Assembly (NCBI GenBank): GCA_022801435.1
Contig: JAAWSG010000002.1
Location: 1-64,000, forward strand
Length of the DNA stretch: 64,000 bases
Direction of reading: 5' to 3'
Origin: Lawsonibacter sp.
GTDB lineage: Bacteria; Bacillota; Clostridia; Oscillospirales; Oscillospiraceae
This document shows, one piece after another, positions 1-10,100 of this stretch. The position numbers and the translations under genes were made by a program. The first letter of the stretch is position 1; each line of letters starts with the position of its first letter. Under the pieces are notes generated by a model, which was not told where the DNA came from, made no database searches, and saw nothing but the letters and a program-made list of their open reading frames with translations.

Positions 1-87
1 CCGACAAGCAATTCCAATGCTTGCTTGATGAATCTTTCTTAGATAATATCCTCCGTTGCGCACTCTGTTCATGATTTGTTCACTCAT
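1..87 (-). CDS. Possible N-terminal fragment of a minus-strand gene running off the window
   Basis: On the minus strand an ATG at 87-85 opens a frame that stays open for 29 codons to the window edge (begins MSEQIMNRVRNGGYY). I do not recognise the peptide. No convincing Shine-Dalgarno sequence precedes the ATG, so this may be chance. The rest of 88-205 holds no other gene. Confidence 0.2.
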   Translation of the reverse strand, partial: MSEQIMNRVRNGGYYLRKIHQASIGIACR

Positions 88-205
88 TCAAATACCGTGG
101 TTTCAAATCTCTTGACCATTCGGGGGACTTATGATAAGCTGTAAGTGGAGGATAAGACCCCGCCGGGAGGGCGGATACGAAATTTTAAGGAGGGAACCAA
201 ACGTC

Positions 206-685
206 ATGTCAACGCACACTTCCATCTTCCGGACCACTGTGTTCCGCATTGTACTCCTGTTCCTGTGCAGTCTGCCGGTGTTCTACCTGGATGTGTTCCT
301 TGCTCTCCAGGGGAAGGATCTGCCCTATCTGTACGTGGCCTGCTGCGGGCTCCGGTTCCTGGCGGTTGTGCTGATTGCCTGGTCTATCCGCCAAAAGAGC
401 CGGGACGCCCTGCGCACTGAGCCCAAAAGCGCACGGTTCATCTGGATTCTGCTCGGTCTCCTCTGCGTGAGCCTGGCTCTGCATGTAATGGATATCACCC
501 CCAAGCTCTACTTCTCCATCTCCAGCACGTTGGGGATCTACGGGGAGCGGACCGTTCCCCTGTTCTTCGCCGTACTGTGGGAGCAGCTCTTCTCCGGCGA
601 TTTTTACTGGGGCATTCTGATCGGGCTGACGGTGGTGTGCTTCCCCGCCCCCGGTCCGAAGTACCAGGCGGACCCCAGCGTATAG
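206..685 (+). CDS. Small integral membrane protein, unknown function
   Basis: A 159-residue protein with about four hydrophobic segments (roughly residues 9-27, 42-60, 77-96 and 130-150), so it should sit in the cytoplasmic membrane. The ATG at 206 follows a strong AAGGAGGG ribosome binding site at 187-194. Longer upstream readings lack such a site. I recognise no family. It lies just upstream of, and on the same strand as, a second small membrane protein and an XRE regulator. A separate promoter at 720 means it need not be co-transcribed with them. Its job is unknown; the context suggests a membrane component controlled by, or controlling, the adjacent regulator. Confidence 0.65.
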   Translation: MSTHTSIFRTTVFRIVLLFLCSLPVFYLDVFLALQGKDLPYLYVACCGLRFLAVVLIAWSIRQKSRDALRTEPKSARFIWILLGLLCVSLALHVMDITPKLYFSISSTLGIYGERTVPLFFAVLWEQLFSGDFYWGILIGLTVVCFPAPGPKYQADPSV

Positions 686-719
686 GCGGAGGAAGTTATA
701 AATTTTTCACATTTGGTGG

Positions 720-748
720 TTGACAACAGGAGCACGGAGTGATATATT
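720..748 (+). promoter_or_regulatory. Sigma-A promoter of the membrane protein/XRE pair
   Basis: TTGACA at 720-725 and TATATT at 743-748 with a 17-bp spacer. The -10 box lies inside the left arm of the palindrome at 739-779, so a bound repressor would block it. The promoter also shows that the downstream gene starts at 795, not at the TTG inside the -35 box. Confidence 0.8.
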
Positions 749-779
749 TATAACACCAGCCGAGTTAGAAATATATCAC
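739..779. promoter_or_regulatory. Palindromic operator over the -10 and start region
   Basis: Perfect 11-bp inverted repeat GTGATATATTT (739-749) / AAATATATCAC (769-779), extending to 15 bp per arm with one mismatch. It overlaps the -10 box and the expected transcription start. The likely ligand is the XRE regulator encoded at 1201-1404, by autoregulation (inference). Confidence 0.65.
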
Positions 780-794
780 ACGGAGGGATTGTCC

Positions 795-1199
795 ATGAAG
801 TCGAAAATCACCTTAAAGGAACTTGTTGGTACAAAGATCATCTACGCGGTGCTGCTTGTCTGCTACTACTGGATGTGGGCCAGGCGGGACTGGCACAGCT
901 GCTATGAGGTCATCCAGCATTCAGTTGCCATATTCACCATCGTGTTCTTTGCCCTGCAAGCGGTCCGAATCCACCGGTACAGCAAGGAGGAGAAGGACGA
1001 GCTGGCCATCCAGAACCTGCGCCGGACCGACGCCATTGGGCTGAAGCTCATGGTGGCCGCCATGGTGGTCATCGCTTTCGCCTGCGCTGTCGGAGCCGTG
1101 GACGGACCCGCCGCGGGCTACGGGCTGGTAGGCGCGGTGCTGGTATGGTCAGTCATACGATTCATTTTATTTTGTATTATGGACAGCAAAGGAATTTGA
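795..1199 (+). CDS. Small four-TM membrane protein paired with XRE regulator
   Basis: A 134-residue protein with four predicted membrane segments (about residues 12-28, 44-60, 84-104 and 108-128) and a charged cytoplasmic stretch between the second and third (RIHRYSKEEKDELAIQNLRRTD). The ATG at 795 has a CGGAGGGA site at 781-788. It ends one base before the XRE regulator, so the two are a translationally linked pair. Similar small membrane protein plus short XRE protein pairs are common in Firmicutes (DUF2178/DUF3796-like), but I cannot assign a family with confidence. Role unknown; plausibly a signal-responsive or immunity-type membrane partner. Confidence 0.7.
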   Translation: MKSKITLKELVGTKIIYAVLLVCYYWMWARRDWHSCYEVIQHSVAIFTIVFFALQAVRIHRYSKEEKDELAIQNLRRTDAIGLKLMVAAMVVIAFACAVGAVDGPAAGYGLVGAVLVWSVIRFILFCIMDSKGI

Positions 1200-1200
1200 A

Positions 1201-1404
1201 ATGGCCCTAAAAACGAAGGTCAAGGAATATCGGGAAAAGGCGGGATACAAACAGAGTGAGCTGGCGGAGCTGGTCCACGCCAGACGGGAAACTATTGTAC
1301 ATTTGGAAAATGGCCGGTACAATCCGTCGCTGAAGCTGGCCATGGACATCGCAAAGGTGTTTCACGCGTCGGTGGAGGAGCTGTTTGAATTTACGGAGGA
1401 CTGA
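1201..1404 (+). CDS. Short XRE-family transcriptional regulator
   Basis: A 67-residue protein that is almost entirely one Cro/CI-type helix-turn-helix domain. The HTH lies around residues 15-40 (KQSELAELVHARRETIVHLENG) and is followed by the typical NPSLKLAMDIAKVF helix. This one-domain size is usual for the YgzD/YvaO-like XRE group. It starts one base after the upstream membrane protein with an AAAGGA site. It probably represses the promoter at 720 through the palindrome at 739-779 (inference). A strong terminator follows. Confidence 0.85.
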   Translation: MALKTKVKEYREKAGYKQSELAELVHARRETIVHLENGRYNPSLKLAMDIAKVFHASVEELFEFTED

Positions 1405-1462
1405 CCCTCCCCATCCGATTCCATCCCAGCTTGTCCCGTCCCATCCTGACCCAAGTGCCGAA

Positions 1463-1493
1463 AACGCCGCAGACCTGTGTCTGCGGCGTTTTT
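1463..1493. terminator. Bidirectional intrinsic terminator
   Basis: Perfect 12-bp stem (1463-1474 / 1479-1490) with a 4-base loop. T-runs follow on the plus strand (1489-1493), and the complementary A-run at 1461-1464 serves the minus strand. It ends both the XRE gene and clpC. Confidence 0.85.
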
Positions 1494-1497
1494 GGAT

Positions 1498-3924
<2,427 letters not shown>

Positions 3925-3993
3925 GTCGGTTCACCTCGGAATCAAATCTGCTTCCATCTTTCCCCACTCCGCCCCTGTTTAGCCAGCCCGGCC

Positions 3994-4044
3994 GCAATTT
4001 TCTTTCCCTCCCGGCAAATTCCCCCCTCCGGCAAAGAAAATTGC
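3994..4044. repeat. 12-bp inverted repeat upstream of clpC
   Basis: Perfect arms GCAATTTTCTTT (3994-4005) and AAAGAAAATTGC (4033-4044), 27 bp apart, in the 177-bp gap between clpC and the large surface-protein gene. It could be a regulator site for clpC or an mRNA hairpin. No clear -35/-10 pair was found nearby. Confidence 0.5.
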
Positions 4045-4060
4045 GTCCCGCTCCAGCAGG

Positions 4061-4093
4061 CAGCCCCGGCGGAGTTCTCCTCCGCCGGGGCTG
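4061..4093 (-). terminator. GC-rich hairpin after the large surface-protein gene
   Basis: A 14-bp perfect stem (4061-4074 / 4080-4093) right after the stop codon of the minus-strand gene. No T-run follows directly. A T-rich stretch comes about 16 bases later, so termination may be imperfect. Confidence 0.5.
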
Positions 4094-4101
4094 TTGTGGT
4101 G

Positions 4102-7100
4102 TTATGTCTGGCTGTTCTGTGATACCATCAGTCCGATCAGATTGCGCGTCATCACGGCAGCCTCGGCCCGGGTGGCGGGACCGGCGGGGTCCAGTCTCCC
4201 GTCCCCCTTGCCGGAGAGAAGGCCGCTGCCCACCGCCCAGCTCAGGGCCTGCCGCGCCCAGGCGGAGATGTCCTCCTCATCGGTGAACCGGGACAGCTCT
4301 CCCGCCGCCTCGGTGTTCAGTCCGGCGGTCTGGGCGCAGCGGTAGAGCATCATCGCCAAAGCCTCCCGGGTGATGTTCCGCTGGGGAGAAAAGCCCTCCC
4401 CCGTCCCGGACACGATCCCCTTGGCGCTGGCCCAGGCCACAGCTCCGGCGTACCATGCGTCTGCGGGCACATCCGGGAAGGGACACGTCTCCTGGCTGGA
4501 CCCCCCCTCCAGGCTGTACAGCACTGTGACCAGCATGGCCCGGGTCAGAGGCCGGTCAGGGGAGAAGGTGTCCTCCCCTGTCCCCTGGAACAGGCCCCGG
4601 GCGCTGGCGAAGGTGATGGCCTCCTCCCCCCAGTGCCCCCAGGTGTCCGAGAACTGCCTGGTCCGGTCCTCCAGCTTGACCGTGCAGCTCTCCTCCACCA
4701 GGACCAGCATTCCCTCCCCGTCCGGGAAGGATTTTTGCAAAATTTCCTCCTGTCCGTCCGGACCGAGCTTCACCGGCACGTATCCGGCGGTCAGACCCTG
4801 GGCGGGGATGCGGACCACCGCCTGGCTGACCCCCTCCGGCAGGGTGATTTGGGCGGTGATGTTCCCCTGGGCGTCTGGGGCGGGGAGCACAAGGATCTCC
4901 TCCGGGGGCAGGACCTCCTCCTTTTTGCCGCCTCCCCCCACCGAGCCGGCCACCGGGTCCCGGGTCCAGTCGGAGGTGTAGTACCAGCGGATGGCGTCCC
5001 CGTCCTGGAGCACATAGGCGGTGAGGGGGATGTCCGGACCGGAGCCGTTGACCGTGTAGAGCCAGCCCGAGTCAGGCCCGTGTCCCAGCTCGGCCAGGGT
5101 GGTGTCCCCCTTGGTGATGGACTTGACATAGCCCTGCTCCATCCCCACGGCGGTCATCCCGTGGTTTGCCAGCCCCCGGCTCAGGGCGTGGCAGACCGTG
5201 CTGCCCTCCTTCAGGGTGATTCGCTCGCCGGAGATCCAGTCCTCCCCGATGGCCCGGACGGTGAGGGTGACGGTGATCTCCTTGGCGCCGGAGGGGGGAT
5301 TGGGCTGTCCGGGCTGCTCCGGGCCGGGCGCGGAGCCCGAGGCATAGCCGGGCTGGACGCTGTTTTTGCTGAAATCATAGAGGTTGTACGGGGTGCTCCC
5401 GTCAAAGCCGGCCAGGGCCACGAGGGCGCGGAACCCCTGCTCGGTGGCCAGGGCGTTTTCCTGCCCGGCGTAGGTGAAGCCGTTCTGTCCCGGGTTCACA
5501 TAGGACATCAGGCCGTCCACCACCGACGCGCCGGAGGGGGCGCAAAAGTCCGCCGGGTCCCTGCCCAGGGAGATGAGGGCAATGATGACGAAGGCGTCGG
5601 TGTTGGCGCTGCCGTAGGAGCCATCCGCCCCGATGGCCCCCTCCAGGGCCGCCAGCATGGTTTTTGTCATCTCCTCCGCCTCCGGGTCCCCGGGGAGAGC
5701 GGCGGTCAGGGCGGTGATGGCGATTGCGGAGGTATCCGGGCTGGGGTAGGTCACCCCGGCGTACTCATACTCAAACAGCCCGTCCCCCATGTTGTCCCGC
5801 AGGCTGTGCTTCAGGCCCTCCTTCTGGGCGCTGCTGAGCGCCGCGTTCCCCTGGATGCCGGCCAGCAGAATCCAGGGAGCGGCATAGTGCCCGGCGGCGG
5901 CAAAGTCCAGCTCCGCCAGCGCTTTGGCGTTGTCCACCGGGCCGGAGCCGTCCAGGGGATAGAGGCGGGTGGAGTCGATGCCGATGGCCCGCAGGGTCAG
6001 CTCCAGCCGGGCCCGGTCCCCGGCGTAGGAGGCCGCCGCCGCCTCTTCCAGCATCCGGTCCAGGGCGGCCTGCCTGGCCTCGGGGGTGGTGGCAATGGTC
6101 TTTCCGGGCAGGGCGGCGTATCGGGCCATATCCAGCACGGTCCAGCCGTCCGGGCTCTCGGTGAGAGTGGCGGCGATGGCGTCCATCAGGGCCTCGGGGG
6201 TCAGGCTCCCCAGGAGGGTGACCTGGACCGGCTTTTTCATCCCCTCCGACCCGTCGGTCCGCCGGACGGCGAGCTGGACGGTCACAGTCACCGGCGCGCC
6301 GGGGTTGTTCTTGACCAGGGTCAGGACCCCGCCGCCGGAGAGGTACTCGCTGTCCGCCGAGATGTCTGTCTCAAATCCCTCCCCGGGAACCGCGCCAGGG
6401 CTGAGCAGGGAGAGGACGCTCCCCGCCGGAGTGTCCGCCGCCACGGTGACCGCGTCAACATACTTGCCCAGCTCCGCCTCCATCTCGGGGGACTGGGGCA
6501 TGGTCAGCCCGAAGAGGTCATAGAGCTTTTCCGCCGCCGCCGCTCTGGTGGACAGGGTCATCCGGTCCAGTGCCTCCCGCTGGGCTTCTGACGAAAAGGC
6601 GGAGGTGTTGCCCACCGGGTTCAGGAGGGTCCCATCGGGCTGGGTGCAGTTGCCAAAGCTGTTTTTTACGGTGATCTGGTTCAGGACTCCCGCCACTGTG
6701 CCGTTCAGGCTCCCGGCGAAGCCGCCGCAGCAGCCCGTGGAGGAGCTGCCTGTGATGGCAAGCACCCCGGCGCTGACGGCGGTGTCCACGGCGGAGATGG
6801 AACCGGCAAAGCCGCCGGCATACTCCGCCCCGGACACCCCTCCGGCGGAGCAGCAGCGGGTGACCGTTCCGGAACTGGCTCCCACAAAGCCGCCCACGTG
6901 GCCCAGGCCCTGGACGCTGCCCCAGGCGGAGCTGTCATAGATGTCGCCTCCGTTGGCTCCGGCCAGTCCGCCCGCCTCGGTTCCGTTGGGGGCCAGGACG
7001 GGGCCGCTGGCGGAGCTCCGGGTGATGACCCCGCTGTTCTCTCCCGCCAGGCCGCCCAGCTTGGACGGGGCTTCCCCCGCCCGCTGGACCGGCCCGGTGA

Positions 7101-10100
7101 CGGATGCCTCCGCCGTGCAGCGGTCCACCGCGCTGGCGATGGAGAAGCCGGTGCCGCTGCTGCTGGCCCCTCCGTTCCAGCCAACCAGCCCGCCTGCCCG
7201 CTTCAGGCCGGAGACGCTGCCCTCCACCCGGCAGTTTCCCATGAGGTTGGCCTGGCTGGACGCCATGTCCTGGACATTCAGCAAAACCTCCGCCCGGCCG
7301 GCCAGCAGGCCCACATCGGTGCTCCCCTCCGCCCGGGCCTGGGTGAGGGTGAGGTTTTTGATGACGGCCCCCCGGATGACGTTGAAGAAGCCCACCCCGT
7401 CTGTCCCCCGGCGCGCCATGCCGGAGATGGTGTGCCCCTGACCGTCAAAGCTGCCGGTGAAGGGGGCCTGCGGGGAGCCGATGCCGGGGAATTCCACGCC
7501 GTTCAGGGACAGGTCCGCGGTCAGCCGGTAATTTTGGGAGAGCGCATGGCTGTCCGCGCTGTTTGCCAGGGCCAGCAGCTCCTCCACAGTACCGATGCCG
7601 GTCCACTCTGTCTGTCCCCCCGCCAGCTGGTCCAGGGTGGGGGGCTGATAGTGGTTCTCGGTGGTCCCCTCAAACCACAGGATGACGCTGCCGTCCTCCA
7701 CCGCGGCCAGGGAGGAGCTCACCCCGGACAGCGCGCCGTCAATGGTGAACATCCAGCCGTCGGGGGGGTCCACGGTCCGTCCGTTGATGGTGCGGATGTA
7801 GCGGCCATAGCTGGGGGTGGTGTCGTAGGAGCAGCTCAGCAGCCCGCTCCTCTGGGCGGCGTCCATCACGTCGTCCACCCGGGTGTTCCCTGTGCTGTCC
7901 AGCTCCACCTGGATATCCTTCCCCAACCGGAAGAAGGTATAGTCCGTCTTGTCGTAGCCCGCCGTCACCACAGTGACCGCAATCCTCCGGGCGGCCGTTT
8001 CCGCCGGGGCCTTGACCCCCTGGAGGCAGGGCAGGCCGCGGTTGACCTCCTCGCTCTGGACCCAGCAGCCCCGGACGTTCAGCAGGGTGAGGAAGCGGGG
8101 CTGGGCCATCTCCGCCAGAGATTTTTCTCCTCCGCTTTTGACGTTGGGGTCGGCGGGGGAGGCGCTGTTGTACCAGCAGTTGACGATTCCCTTGGACTGG
8201 TCGTACTGGAAGGCGGAGTCGGGCTTGTTGCCGCCGATAAAGCCGTGGCCCTCCTGACCGGTGACGGTGACCGTTCCGGCGGCGTAGCAGTTCTCATAAA
8301 TGCTGCCCTCATAGACCGAGCGGCCCACAAAGCCTCCGGAGTACCCCCGGGCGGACACGTCCCCCAGGCTGAAGCAGTCCCGTATTGTCCCGCCGTAGGA
8401 CAGCCCCGCAAAGCCTCCGGCGTGGTCGCTCTGGGTGCGGACCTCCATGGAGCTCCAGCAGCGCTCGATAAGGCCGCCCTCCTCGTTGGAGCCAAGAAAG
8501 CCCCCGTGTCCGGTGGCGGTCTGGCTGTTGGAGGTGAGGACGCCCCCCTCCACATAGCTGTCCCGGATAATCCCGTAGTTGCGGCTGACCATCCCCCCCA
8601 GCACCGCGCCGGTGTCGGCGGTGATGTTGGTGTTCACCACGGCGCAGCGCTGAATCAGGCCGTGGTTGTTGTGGGCCAGCACCGCCGCGTTGTCCGAGAA
8701 GAGGACGTTGGCCCCTGAGACGGTCAGATCATAGACCAGTCCGGTGGCGCCCACATACTGGAACAGGCCGGAGTCCTGGCTGCTCAGGGTGAGTCCGGTT
8801 ATGGTGTGGCCGTTGCCGTCCATGGTCCCCATGAAGGGGTGATTGAGATTGCCGATGGATTTTGTTTGGGTCTGGCTGGCGGCGGAGAGGGTGGAGAAGT
8901 CCAAATCGGCGGTGAGGTAGTACTTCTTCCCCCAGGCGATGGTCTGGAGGTTGGTGGAGCTGTCATTGGGGTCTGTGCTGACATCCTGGACGTTGGCCAG
9001 CTCCATCCACTCCTCCGGGGTGGAGATGGGGACCCAGTCAACGCGGTTGGTCTCTCCGCCAGGGAGGTCGGCGTCCTGCACGGTATAGACTCCGCTGAGC
9101 TGGGACACGGGGCTGTCACTGAACCCCCGGTGGGTCAGCCGGTCGCTGACCTCCGCCGAGACGGCGAAGACATAGCGTCCCCCGGCCACGAAGCCGTTGG
9201 CGCAGTTCACCCGGGTATAGTTCCCGGGGACGGCGGTTACGGTGACGCTCTCCGGGATGGGCGTGCCGCTGCCGTCCACCCGGTAGAGGTACACGGTATA
9301 GATGCAGTCCTGGGCAAAGCTCGCCTTGGGGGACCAGCAGGCGTAGGTTCCGTCCCAGGTCAGGCCGGTGACAGGGAGAAGGCGTCCATATACATCCTGG
9401 TATCCCCGGACCTGCGCCGCCGCCGCCTCCTGGGAGGGCTCAGGGGTGTCCGAGGGGACGGCGGTGAAGTAGTACAGGCCCTCCCCCAGGGCGGACAGGG
9501 TGTCTCCCAGCTCGCACCGGGTCCCCTGCACATCGTTCAGGGCGAACCGGCGCTCCAGGCGGGGGACATAGTAGCCCAGCTGGTCCGCTCCGGTCACATG
9601 GCCGGTGAGAAAGTCCGCCAGCGCCTTCTGCCGGACCGCCATTTCGTCGGGAGGAACAGGCTCGTCCTCCCCCTCAAGGACAACGGTAGCCGCCAGCAGC
9701 TCATAATACTCGGCCAGGTCCTCGCTGCTCAGGCCCTCCAGGATTTTGGTCTCGTCAATGAGCTTCAGCCGGTCGATACTGCTGGTACAGCGGTTGTACT
9801 CGTCCAGCTCCTCCCCGGACAGGGTCTGCCAGTCGCAGCAGTTCTCCCAGATGGTCACGGTGTAGGAGGACGCGCCGTCAACAGCCTCCCACTGGGCCAG
9901 AGAGGTCACGCCGCCCTCCCCGTCCCGGGCGAACTGGGCGTTGGGAGCCAGGACGGTCTCTCCCCCCGGCCCGGACTGGGACTCGGCCTTCTCCCAGGCC
10001 AGTACAGGCAGATGATCCCGGAACCCGGGGACCTGCTTCCAGAGGCCGGCCCCCGTCCCCCCGTTGAGCAGCTCCAGCAGCTCGGTGGTCATCTGGACCA

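Noticed and set aside
720..794. Upstream start (TTG) for the membrane protein at 795
   Set aside because: That TTG is part of the -35 box of a consensus promoter.
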